From the NCBI RefSeq assembly GCF_963665445.1, contig NZ_OY762276.1:1210001-1274000 (forward strand): 64,000 bases of DNA, written 5' to 3'. The position numbers and the translations under genes are program-made. The first letter of the stretch is position 1; every line of letters starts with the position of its first letter. Positions 9,661 through 16,907 of this stretch are shown piece after piece. Source of the DNA: an uncultured Desulfobulbus sp. (GTDB taxonomy: Bacteria > Desulfobacterota > Desulfobulbia > Desulfobulbales > Desulfobulbaceae). The notes beneath the pieces are model-generated. The model was given only the letters and a program-made list of their open reading frames with translations, was not told where the DNA came from and did not search any database.

Positions 9661-10127
9661 AAGATGCCCATCCCCACGCCGGCGGCCATGGTGTGGCCCA
9701 GTTCTTCGATATTGGCCATATCCTCCTCTGTGGGTTCACCGACCACGCGCAGGTGCTCCAGGGCCTGGCGCCACTTGTATCCGGCGGCAATCCGCTCGAT
9801 CTGGGTGATCGCGCCCCGGCCGTCGTTGCCGGCGCAGACAAAAAGCACGTAGGGCAGGCCAATGGTTTTTTCGCGTGCATCCTCATAGGTCCGGTCGAAA
9901 AAATCCTTGATCATCCCGGCCATGGTGCCGAAGTATTCCGGCGAACCGATGGCTATGCCGCGGCATTGGAGGAGATCCTCGAGGCCGGCCTCTGCGGCGG
10001 GCTTGCAGATGGTTTCCACCTCCTCCTCATGGCCGGCACCCAGGGCAAACCGCTGGGCCATCCGCTGCATGGTCCCGCCCTGGGAGTGATAGAGCACAAG
10101 CAATTTTTTACGCAGTGGCGTGCTCAT
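9657..10127 (-). CDS. Flavodoxin/NADPH-dependent FMN reductase-like protein
   Basis: A 156-aa flavodoxin-fold protein: KLLVLYHSQGGTMQRMAQ near the N-terminus is the phosphate-binding loop for FMN, and IAIGSPEYFGTMAGMIKDFFDRTY near residues 58-80 is the second FMN loop typical of WrbA/FMN reductases. It is cytoplasmic and probably a two-electron reductase or electron carrier. Its ATG overlaps the stop of cobO by 4 bp. That coupling suggests it reduces the corrinoid to Co(I) for the adenosyltransferase, as flavodoxins do in Salmonella; this is inferred from context only. Confidence 0.8.
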   Translation of the reverse strand: MSTPLRKKLLVLYHSQGGTMQRMAQRFALGAGHEEEVETICKPAAEAGLEDLLQCRGIAIGSPEYFGTMAGMIKDFFDRTYEDAREKTIGLPYVLFVCAGNDGRGAITQIERIAAGYKWRQALEHLRVVGEPTEEDMANIEELGHTMAAGVGMGIF

Positions 10128-10636
10128 TTTTCAATACCGATCCGCGCTTCAACGCCCTTGTTGTAGTAGTGTTTGATTTCCTGCATCTCCGTCACCAGAT
10201 CCGCCATATCGATCAGTTCCTGAGGGGCGTAGCGGCCGGTCAGAACGACCTCGACATGTTCGGCCCGATCGAGAAGAGCGGCTTTGAGCTCCGCAAATGT
10301 CAAAAGACCAAAATAGAGGGCGATATTGGCCTCATCGAGCACCACCAGATCATAGGCACCGGAGCGAAGAATGGCGGCCATCTCGGCTAGGCCGTCCTTG
10401 GCGGCCTGGTGATCCTCCTCCGTGGGCTGGGTATAGATAAAACAGCCCCGGCCGTACTGTTTGAGGGTGATGTTGGCGATTGTCGGCAATAGGTCGAGCT
10501 CGCTGTAATGCATCCCCTTGATAAACTGCCCAATATAGACCTTTTTCCCGGCAGCTGCCGCCCGCAGGCTCAGGCCGAGCGCGGCTGTGGTCTTCCCTTT
10601 TCCGTTGCCGGTGTAGACGTGGATGTATCCATGCAT
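10124..10636 (-). CDS. cobO: Cob(I)yrinic acid a,c-diamide adenosyltransferase (CobO/CobA type)
   Basis: Transfers the adenosyl group of ATP to the cobalt of corrinoids. The 170-aa P-loop protein has Walker A GNGKGKTTAALG at residues 10-21, the QFIKG motif, VVLDEAN as Walker B, and the ending LTGRYAPQELIDMADLVTEM.EIKHYYNKG diagnostic of the CobA/CobO/BtuR family. Start chosen at 10636 because AGGAGG lies 7 bases before this ATG; an in-frame TTG 21 bases upstream is less likely. It is translationally coupled to the flavodoxin-like gene. A second, distinct copy is at 62290. Confidence 0.92.
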   Translation of the reverse strand: MHGYIHVYTGNGKGKTTAALGLSLRAAAAGKKVYIGQFIKGMHYSELDLLPTIANITLKQYGRGCFIYTQPTEEDHQAAKDGLAEMAAILRSGAYDLVVLDEANIALYFGLLTFAELKAALLDRAEHVEVVLTGRYAPQELIDMADLVTEMQEIKHYYNKGVEARIGIEK

Positions 10637-10674
10637 GCGCTTTCCTCCTGAAATCAAATGCAGTCAGGCCCAGT

Positions 10675-11205
10675 TTACTTGCCGCACCATTGCTGCTCGC
10701 AGGGAATGCCGTCACCGTTTGCGTCGAGCTGGACATTGGGGCAGTGACGGAGGAAAAATTCGGCCTCCGTACAGGAGGTCATCTGACTGCAGAGGGTGCG
10801 GCCATCGCATTTGGGGTCAAGAGTGCGCGAAGGGGCATCTGTTGTCGTGATGTTCACTGCATCCGATTCGTCGTTTCGATACAACCCCAGATAGCCGTAG
10901 CCAAGGACAGCGATAAAGAGGGCCAAAGAGGCAAAGGCCGTGGTCGTGCTGGACCGTTTTCGCCCTGATATTGGCGGTTGCGGACGAGTCGTCGCTGTGG
11001 TTTGCCGTGTTACCAGAACGGCTGTTTGTTTACCGTTCTTGTCGATCTCAAAGGTGACAGAGAGCTTTTCGTGCAGCTGCGGCACGGAACCATCCTGGGG
11101 AAAGGCGGCCAACTCAACCCAGATGTCCCGACCGCCCCGCTGTGGAGTGATCATTCCATACCCTTTGTCGTCATTCCATTTCGTGAGTGTGCCTTCGGTC
11201 TGCAT
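10675..11205 (-). CDS. Membrane-anchored protein with cold-shock-like and Excalibur domains
   Basis: Three parts are visible in 176 aa. Residues 1-70 resemble a cold-shock domain (GTLTKWNDDKGYGMITPQRGGRDIWVE), normally a single-stranded nucleic acid binder. One membrane segment follows near 90-108 (FASLALFIAVLGYGYLGLY). The C-terminal 45 residues form an Excalibur-type calcium-binding motif: C-D-x-R-x-x-C, then DANGDGIPCEQQWC with an EF-like DxNxDG loop. The first part would be cytoplasmic and the last periplasmic. It ends 38 bp before cobO on the same strand. No specific function is assigned. Confidence 0.72.
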   Translation of the reverse strand: MQTEGTLTKWNDDKGYGMITPQRGGRDIWVELAAFPQDGSVPQLHEKLSVTFEIDKNGKQTAVLVTRQTTATTRPQPPISGRKRSSTTTAFASLALFIAVLGYGYLGLYRNDESDAVNITTTDAPSRTLDPKCDGRTLCSQMTSCTEAEFFLRHCPNVQLDANGDGIPCEQQWCGK

Positions 11206-11404
11206 ATCGATGGACCCAATAATAGGTTAAAGTCAATGGGGTTGGATAAGAAAAATGGTGCGAAAATGTACCCATGAATCGAAGAAGTGCTCACCATACC
11301 CCATTTTTTTTCCCCTGACCATGCCCCTGGATGGCCAAAAGAGATAAATCCCATAGACCCTTGTCGTCCCGGAGAAAAACCGGTATGTGAAGGGAGGACT
11401 GCGG

Positions 11405-12739
11405 TTGAAAGGTAAACTCGAAGGACTGAGAGGGCGCATGGGGCATAGAGTGGGCAAGGATATTTACCGGCAGTTGGCGGCTCGTCTGGACCAGGCGCCG
11501 ATGCGAACGCCCTGGACCCCGGTATTTCGGGAGTTGATCAGCTCGCTCTATACCCCTGAAGAGGCAGAGCTGATTATTCGCCTGCCGTACAGACCTTCCG
11601 GGCTTGACCGCATTGCCCGCCTTACCGGTATAAGCGAGACTGACCTGCAGCATCGGTTGGCATCGCTGAGTCACAAGGGGTTGGTGATCGATATCTGGGA
11701 CGGCAAGGGCTACCTCTACATGGTCAGCCCGCTGGTGATCGGTTTTTTCGAGTTTACCATGATGCGGGTGGGGCCTGATCTGCCGATGTCCCGCTGGGCG
11801 GAACTCTTCCAAGGCTATATGTTCGGCCGCAGGGAGTTTCTTGCAGCCAACTTTGGCGACAAGCAGCAGGTATCGGTCATGCGCGCGATTCCCCATGAGG
11901 AGGCACTGGATGCGCAGGTGGAGATCCTTGACTACGAACGGGCCGCGGGGCTGATCGAAAATCACGATGTATTTTCCCTTGGGCTCTGCTCCTGCCGCCA
12001 TGAAAAGCATCACCTGGGGCATCCGCCCTGCCGTGTCCCCATGGAAACCTGTACCTCCATGGGTGCCGGTGCACAATTCCTCATCCGCAACGGTCTGGCC
12101 CGGCAAATCGACAAACAGCAGATGCGGGACATCCTCGCCCGTTCCCGCGATCTCGGCCTGACCCTGTCGGCGGATAATGTCCGCAGGGATGCAGGCTTTA
12201 TCTGCCATTGCTGCGGCTGTTGCTGCAACCTGATGCAGGGCATCCGTGCAACCGGCTACACCGGCATTCTGGTGACCGCCTCGGTGGTGGCCAGAGTCGA
12301 TCTCGACACGTGCATCGGCTGTGGTCTCTGTGTGCGGGCCTGTCCCATTGATGCGATTAGCCTGGTGACCAAGGTGCGGCAAGGGGAGGGGGGCCGCGTC
12401 AGGCCCCGGGCAAAGGTCGGAGATTTCTGTCTGGGCTGCGGCGTCTGCGCCCTCAAATGCCCCACCGCCGCCCTGCGGCTGCACAAACGGGACCAGAAAG
12501 TCTACCATCCCGAAGACAGTTTTGAGCGGGTGCTGATGCAGTCCCTGGAGCGCGGCACCCTGCAAACGTTTCTGTTTGACAATCCCCTAAGCTGCACCCA
12601 CCAGTTCATGCGTGGGCTGGTGGGCGGCTTTCTCAAGCTGCCACTGGTCAAGCAGACCCTGATGAGCGAGGCGGTTCGCTCCCGATTTCTCACCGCCTTG
12701 CGCAGGGCTGCCGATGTTCAACCCCAGGAGATGGAATGA
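11405..12739 (+). CDS. 4Fe-4S ferredoxin-type protein with N-terminal winged-helix-like domain
   Basis: A 444-aa cytoplasmic protein. The N-terminal about 110 residues look like a winged helix (LDRIARLTGISETDLQHRLASLSHKGLVI). Middle cysteine clusters (LCSCRHEKHH, ICHCCGCCCN) may bind another cofactor. Residues about 305-370 hold two 4Fe-4S motifs: CIGCGLCVRACP and CLGCGVCALKCP. The TTG at 11405 is chosen because GGGAGG lies 7 bases upstream; a GTG at 11387 would place that site inside the gene. It overlaps the acetyltransferase by 4 bp. Proteins of this layout are common in sulfate reducers, probably with an electron-transfer role. Confidence 0.75.
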   Translation: MKGKLEGLRGRMGHRVGKDIYRQLAARLDQAPMRTPWTPVFRELISSLYTPEEAELIIRLPYRPSGLDRIARLTGISETDLQHRLASLSHKGLVIDIWDGKGYLYMVSPLVIGFFEFTMMRVGPDLPMSRWAELFQGYMFGRREFLAANFGDKQQVSVMRAIPHEEALDAQVEILDYERAAGLIENHDVFSLGLCSCRHEKHHLGHPPCRVPMETCTSMGAGAQFLIRNGLARQIDKQQMRDILARSRDLGLTLSADNVRRDAGFICHCCGCCCNLMQGIRATGYTGILVTASVVARVDLDTCIGCGLCVRACPIDAISLVTKVRQGEGGRVRPRAKVGDFCLGCGVCALKCPTAALRLHKRDQKVYHPEDSFERVLMQSLERGTLQTFLFDNPLSCTHQFMRGLVGGFLKLPLVKQTLMSEAVRSRFLTALRRAADVQPQEME

Positions 12740-13257
12740 AAATACGTGCCCTTGACCCGGAATTGCTGCCCAAGGCCGGTTCGCTGGTCCATCACGCCTT
12801 TGCGCCCAGCCGCTATGAATTGCAGCTGTTTGACGATCTTCACGCCCAGAAGCGGCCTGTCCACGAATGGTGCTGCATCCATCGGAATGCGGTGATCGCC
12901 TATGTCTGTTTTTCCCGTGCCTTTCACGGGCAGGAGGTCTGCGGTCTGCATCTGGCTCCGCTGGCGGTGCAGCCGCAGCTGCAGGGCCAGGGCATCGGTT
13001 CGGAACTGCTTCGTTTTGCCCTTCGGCAGGAGGTCGTTGCCGCCCAACCGATTTTTGTCCTCGGTCCCGCCGCCTTTTACCAAAAATTCGGCTTTGCTCC
13101 CTGCTCGGCTCCGCTGTGTCCCTTTGATCCCGGCAATAGACATTTTTTAAGTCTGCGGAGCACCATCAGCGAACCTTTTACCATCGGCTACGAACCGGAG
13201 TTTTATCGTCAGGCTGCAAAACCAAAAAAGACGAGCAATTCGCGAAGGAAACGCTAG
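12736..13257 (+). CDS. GNAT-family N-acetyltransferase
   Basis: A 173-aa member of the GNAT fold, using acetyl-CoA to acetylate an unknown amine. The acetyl-CoA pyrophosphate loop is LAPLAVQPQLQGQGIGSELLRFAL (Q/RxxGxG/A near residues 83-88), followed by IFVLGPAAFYQKFGFAPCS, the typical beta5-alpha4 end of YhbS-like acetyltransferases. The C-terminal 20 residues are basic and probably disordered. The ATG overlaps the stop of the ferredoxin-like gene by 4 bp, so the two are coupled, though a shared role is not evident. Confidence 0.82.
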   Translation: MKIRALDPELLPKAGSLVHHAFAPSRYELQLFDDLHAQKRPVHEWCCIHRNAVIAYVCFSRAFHGQEVCGLHLAPLAVQPQLQGQGIGSELLRFALRQEVVAAQPIFVLGPAAFYQKFGFAPCSAPLCPFDPGNRHFLSLRSTISEPFTIGYEPEFYRQAAKPKKTSNSRRKR

Positions 13258-13290
13258 CGTTTATACAGAGTGGATTGATATCCCGGTCTT

Positions 13291-14025
13291 TCAGCGAAGT
13301 GGCCGAATGCGCACCTCAATCTCCGGAGCGTCTGCAAGCAGTGTCACCAGCCTTTGGGGATCGGTATCGCCGTAGTGATAGGGATAGAGGATTCGCGGGC
13401 GAAAGGCCCGGGCCGCGTCGGCAACCATCTCCGGGGTCATGGTGTAGGGCAGGTTCATCGGCAGAAAGGCACAGGCAATGTCGGTGAGCGCCTTCATCTC
13501 GGGAATGTTTTCCGTGTCACCGGCGATGTAGATCTTGGTTGTGCCAAAGGTGAGCACATAACCGTTTCCCACCCCCTTGGGATGAAAAAAATCTCCGTTT
13601 TCCCGTTTATGCACCAGGTTGTAGGCCGGGACAGCGTCAATGGCAACGCCCAGCACCGTGTGATGGTCCCCGTTGCGCATTACCAGCCCGCCGGTCACCC
13701 GATCGGCGCAGACCGGTGGCAGAATGATCTGGGTCGACGGGCTGCGGACGGCGTTCAGTGCCTTCAGGTCGAGATGGTCGCCATGGTCATGGGTGAGCAG
13801 AATCAGGTCGGCCTTGGGCAGGGTCGTATAGTCACCGACCTTGCTGTACGGGTCTATATGGATCACCTTCCCCTGAAAAGTCAGCATCAGCGACCCGTGG
13901 CCGATAAAGCCGAGCTCCACTTCGCCCGCTGCGGTGGTAATGCGGTCTTTGCGCAAGATCTCACGGCCCGTGGCCGAAAGGACACCAAAAGAAAGCAGCA
14001 ACGAAAGTGCAAGTACGAGTTTCAT
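13291..14025 (-). CDS. Exported metallo-beta-lactamase-fold hydrolase
   Basis: 244 aa with an N-terminal signal peptide (MKLVLALSLLLSFGVLSATG), so it acts in the periplasm. The MBL metal motif THDHGDHLD (HxHxDH-like) is near residue 79, a second metal ligand Asp is in YIAGDTENIPEM near 167, and a late His is in YPYHYGD near 217. The layout resembles UPF0173-type hydrolases. The substrate is unknown. It runs toward the GNAT gene and head-to-tail with a Nudix gene 24 bp upstream, so the two may share a transcript. Confidence 0.8.
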   Translation of the reverse strand: MKLVLALSLLLSFGVLSATGREILRKDRITTAAGEVELGFIGHGSLMLTFQGKVIHIDPYSKVGDYTTLPKADLILLTHDHGDHLDLKALNAVRSPSTQIILPPVCADRVTGGLVMRNGDHHTVLGVAIDAVPAYNLVHKRENGDFFHPKGVGNGYVLTFGTTKIYIAGDTENIPEMKALTDIACAFLPMNLPYTMTPEMVADAARAFRPRILYPYHYGDTDPQRLVTLLADAPEIEVRIRPLR

Positions 14026-14049
14026 CCCGATCCTCCCTGTACAGTAGTC

Positions 14050-14652
14050 CTACGATTTTCGCATGGCCGTCTCTGCCCGTTGATCAATGGGCAGGAGGTT
14101 GTAGTTGCCTCTAAAAAAAACGTCGATGATTCGTTGATCCGCCTCAAAGGCGTAGGGGATCTGCAGATGCTGCTTCTGGTCAATCCAGCGCAGGGCAACC
14201 AGATCGTCGCCTGCCGCTTCACAACCGCCGAGGACCGTGCCCAAGAGGACGATGACCAGGGTATGGTGCCGGTCATCAAGCAGGTTGGAGACCACGTTGA
14301 ACACCCCCTGAATTCCTATCTGCAGGCCGGTTTCCTCCCAGATTTCGCGGTGAGCTGTCTGAATAAAGGATTCCTCGTATTCGATATAGCCCCCCGGCAG
14401 ACACCAGCGGCCACCGTAGCGAGCCTTTGCCGCCCGCTTGCCAATGAGGATTTTGCCTTCGGGGGAGTGAAGAACAATGGTGATGCCGGGCGAGGGGTTG
14501 AGGAAATGGACATAGCCGCAATGCAAGCAGCGTTGCCGCATAAAGGGTTTCAGTTTCCCTGTAGGGAAGGGGTGGGCGCAATGGGGACAGTAACGAAGTT
14601 GTCTGTTATTGGCGGCCTTGCTGCTGGAGGTGTGAAAGCTCTGGACAAGCAT
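14050..14652 (-). CDS. Nudix hydrolase with N-terminal zinc ribbon
   Basis: A 200-aa protein. Residues 20-50 hold a two-knuckle zinc ribbon (YCPHC...RCLHCG), as in NudC- and YfcD-like Nudix proteins. The Nudix box is complete: GGYIEYEESFIQTAHREIWEETGLQIG (Gx5Ex7REUxEExGU), preceded by RYGGRWCLPGG. It would hydrolyse a nucleoside diphosphate linked to another group, with Mg bound by the REUxEE glutamates. The substrate is not predictable. It is on the minus strand upstream of the MBL-fold gene. Confidence 0.88.
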   Translation of the reverse strand: MLVQSFHTSSSKAANNRQLRYCPHCAHPFPTGKLKPFMRQRCLHCGYVHFLNPSPGITIVLHSPEGKILIGKRAAKARYGGRWCLPGGYIEYEESFIQTAHREIWEETGLQIGIQGVFNVVSNLLDDRHHTLVIVLLGTVLGGCEAAGDDLVALRWIDQKQHLQIPYAFEADQRIIDVFFRGNYNLLPIDQRAETAMRKS

Positions 14653-14780
14653 CGTGGATCAGATGGAATTCCCGAGGTTATAAAATTTTTTTAGACAAAG
14701 GAGTCCTTTTTATGACAAACTGCAACCATAACCATAGTACTCTTTTTTTATTCTTCAAAACTCTTCAGACAAGGTGATGT

Positions 14781-15626
14781 ATGAACAGATCAACAATACT
14801 CGCTCTGCTCATGATTGTCAGCAGTGCAGGCCTCTTTTCCGGCTGCGTTGTCCCGGCAGACGGTTACTATTCCGACCCCTATTATCGTCCGGATGTGGCG
14901 GTCGCTCCCGTCCTGCCCTATGAGGTGTATCTTTCGGATCGTCCGTATTACTCGCACCAGGGGTATTATTATTTTTACGATAACTCGCGCTGGTACTACA
15001 GTCGGACGAGAGGAGGCCGTTGGTTGGAATTGCCCCGATCCCAATGGCCGCGGGATACCAGGTGGAAAGGACGCCATCATTACAATGACCACAGAGATCA
15101 CAAATATGACAAACATCGCCCGAACAAAGATCCCCGTTGGGATGACAAGCGTCGTCCGAACAACGATCCCCGCTGGGATGACAAGCGTCGTCCGAACAAC
15201 GATCCCCGCTGGGATAACAAGCATCGTCCGAACAACGATCCCCGCTGGGATGACAAGCGTCGTCCGAACAACGATCCCCGCTGGGATGACAAGCGTCGTC
15301 CCAACAATGATCCCCGCAGGGATGACAAACGCTGGCTCAACAATGATCCGCGGAGGGACAATAGATACAACCGGAACGATCCCCGCAGAGATGATCCTCG
15401 TCGGCATCAGGTAGACCCGCGGCGCAACGACAACCGCCGCCAAGATATGGATCAACGTCGACAGGACCCGAGAAACCGAAACATGGATCAGCGACGCAAC
15501 GATCAGAACAGGATGGATCAACGGCGGGATAACCGCAACCAGCGTAATGTGCAGCAGCCTCAACAGAATAACCAGCGCCGGGACGGGAAAAAACGAGAGG
15601 AAGACAAGAAAACACAGCATCCTTGA
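14781..15626 (+). CDS. Lipoprotein with Tyr-rich head and charged tandem-repeat tail
   Basis: 281 aa. A lipoprotein signal ends with the lipobox LFSGC (Cys22). Residues 28-75 are Tyr-rich (DGYYSDPYYRPD, SHQGYYYFYDNSRWYY), resembling the YXWV/beta-strand-type domain of small envelope proteins. Seven 12-residue repeats of RRPNNDPRWDDK type occupy residues 112-195, then Arg/Asn/Asp/Gln-rich low complexity to the end. The tail is highly charged, probably disordered and surface or periplasmic. No family name is assigned. Repeat number may vary between strains because the DNA units are nearly identical. Confidence 0.72.
   Translation: MNRSTILALLMIVSSAGLFSGCVVPADGYYSDPYYRPDVAVAPVLPYEVYLSDRPYYSHQGYYYFYDNSRWYYSRTRGGRWLELPRSQWPRDTRWKGRHHYNDHRDHKYDKHRPNKDPRWDDKRRPNNDPRWDDKRRPNNDPRWDNKHRPNNDPRWDDKRRPNNDPRWDDKRRPNNDPRRDDKRWLNNDPRRDNRYNRNDPRRDDPRRHQVDPRRNDNRRQDMDQRRQDPRNRNMDQRRNDQNRMDQRRDNRNQRNVQQPQQNNQRRDGKKREEDKKTQHP
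15114..15365 (+). repeat. Seven tandem 36-bp repeats inside the lipoprotein gene
   Basis: Seven consecutive 36-bp units encode the 12-residue period RRPNNDPRWDDK. Units 2-5 are almost identical at the DNA level (GATCCCCGCTGGGATGACAAG shared), units 1, 6 and 7 are diverged. The high identity of the central units implies recent expansion by slippage or recombination. Confidence 0.9.
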
Positions 15627-15774
15627 GAGTGGGAGTACCACCGTTAACCGGTTGTACTGTGACCATAACCATTACGGCAGGAATCATCGGGGAGGACCGG
15701 CATTGATTCCTGCCGTTTGTATAATGAGCAATAGGAATACAGGCAGCGGCCTTTTGTTCCCTGGTTTAAGCAAA

Positions 15775-15804
15775 AAAAGCCTTCCCGAATTCGAGAAGGC
15801 TTTT
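15775..15804. terminator. Bidirectional intrinsic terminator
   Basis: AAAAGCCTTC (15775-15784) pairs perfectly with GAAGGCTTTT (15795-15804) across a 10-base loop. Runs of A before and T after make it usable from either strand. It can end transcripts from the lipoprotein gene (plus) and from the flagellar-type gene (minus). Confidence 0.75.
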
Positions 15805-15893
15805 GATGAGGCGATTTCTGGTTGTTTCACTGATTTGACAGGGAAAACCTCTTTGTTTTTTGTGAGTACCACCAATGCTCAACTTGAAAAGAC

Positions 15894-15993
15894 AAGATAT
15901 CTCCCGTTGGTCGAGATGACATCCGGGCGGGGTGACACGTCCTCGAATGAGCGGCAAGATCGATGTTATTCCGAACGAACATGAGAAATCTCA
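15894..15993. repeat. Dispersed palindromic repeat, copy 1
   Basis: Ends are AGATATCTCCCGTTGGTCGAG-ATGAC on the left and a GTTATTCCGAACGAAC-ATGAGAAATCTC on the right. The same pair of ends, about 95 bp apart, occurs at 33424-33515 and in inverted orientation at 39301-39400. The outer ends are complementary (GAGATTTCTC/GAGAAATCTC), so a long stem-loop can form. Intergenic in all three cases. Confidence 0.65.
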
Positions 15994-16084
15994 AGAGGTA
16001 ATCTTACAGCTGAAGTTCAGTGGTAATCAGTTTGTTTTTTGACTGTGTACCAAGCGCTCTTTTTCCCCGACGGAAAGAGGGGCA

Positions 16085-16438
16085 TCAGGCTTTGAGGTTG
16101 ATCAGGGTTCCCAGCATCTCGTCCGTGGTCTGCAGTGTTTTAATGTTGGCACGCAACCCATTTTTTTCCACGATGAGATCTGTCATTTCCTGAACAAGAT
16201 CCGTATTGGACTGCTCCACCATCTCTCTCCCGTTGCTGGTGGTTTCCTCGACCAGTGCGCCGGGCGACAGGTCCTTGCTGACATTGGCACTCCCTCCCTG
16301 GGGCGCCTGACTTGAAAAGGTGACCACATCCCTCTTGAACCCCTCGGTGTTCATGTTGGCCACGTTGTTGGCGGTCGCCTGGGTTTTCACGGTATAGGCC
16401 TGTAATCCGGAAGTTGCTGCGCTGATGGCTGGGAGCAT
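16085..16438 (-). CDS. Flagellar basal-body rod-type protein (FlgC/FlgG-like), orphan
   Basis: 117 aa. The N-terminus has the flagellar rod/hook signature (AISAATSGLQAYTVKTQATANNVANMNTEGFKRD, the ANNxANxNTxGFK motif) and the C-terminus the matching rod helix (VQEMTDLIVEKNGLRANIKTLQTTDEMLGTLINLKA). The middle is short, about the size of FlgC or FlgB. The ATG at 16438 has GGAGG 6 bases upstream; the open frame extends 13 codons further without a site. No other flagellar gene is nearby, so this is an isolated paralog, perhaps accessory to the basal body. Confidence 0.8.
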   Translation of the reverse strand: MLPAISAATSGLQAYTVKTQATANNVANMNTEGFKRDVVTFSSQAPQGGSANVSKDLSPGALVEETTSNGREMVEQSNTDLVQEMTDLIVEKNGLRANIKTLQTTDEMLGTLINLKA

Positions 16439-16907
16439 GGTCGTCCTCCAAAGATATTTATGTCTTATTATAAGCATGATCAGTGCCGGCTCAAGAAAAT
16501 CATACCGGTGGACAGGTATGATTTTCTTTATCGGGTGAATTCAATGAGATGGTCGTGTATTCTTCGCGATGGTCTTTTCGCCACGGCTGCGTCGTACTTT
16601 CGAAATGGGAATTCAACACCTGATACAGGCGTAATACCTACGGGGCACAAGGAACATGCGGTCAAGACCGCCTGTCTGAGGTCACGTACTCGGGCAAGGA
16701 GGGCCAGGTCAGTTTGTGTCGTCTTTTTCGCAGCATGCCAAATTTTTGCTACACTCTCAATAAGTTATTGACTGGTGAAGCGCTATCATATAGGAAGAAA
16801 CAAGGCGGTTGCGATAACTACACGGTGGCTGGTCGGTCGCTTTTTCCACCGCCAAATCAGCTCCCCTGGGCCTCTTTCCTTCCTCTCTTTCACCATGGAG
16901 CGGTCGT
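16439..16907. other. Intergenic region upstream of GH1 gene
   Basis: No gene supported in 469 bases. It contains a 14-bp inverted repeat (16493-16528) and, at 16767, a TTGACT hexamer followed by an A+T-rich TATCATATAGG block that may be the promoter for the GH1-ABC-GH5 cluster; the match is weak. Nothing else seen. Confidence 0.4.
16493..16528. terminator. Perfect 14-bp inverted repeat, possible terminator
   Basis: AAGAAAATCATACC (16493-16506) pairs with GGTATGATTTTCTT (16515-16528) across an 8-base loop. It lies 55 bp upstream of the start of the orphan flagellar gene. A terminator with an A+T-rich stem base or a regulator site are both possible; the lack of a neighbouring gene end on the plus strand makes the role unclear. 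Confidence 0.45.

Larger units (their letters stand above)
15627..16084. other. Intergenic region with terminator and dispersed repeat
   Basis: No gene is supported in these 458 bases; the open frame across it spans a terminator and a repeat. It holds a bidirectional terminator at 15775-15804 and copy 1 of a 100-bp dispersed palindromic repeat at 15894-15993. Nothing else was recognised. Confidence 0.6.

Noticed and set aside
14781-15626. Regular repeats mistaken for a CRISPR array
   Set aside because: The 36-bp units are contiguous without spacers and encode a 12-residue protein period; no cas genes are near.
15547-15984. Open frame of 145 codons across the region after the lipoprotein gene
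   Set aside because: It runs through a strong terminator and a dispersed repeat and has no coding signature.
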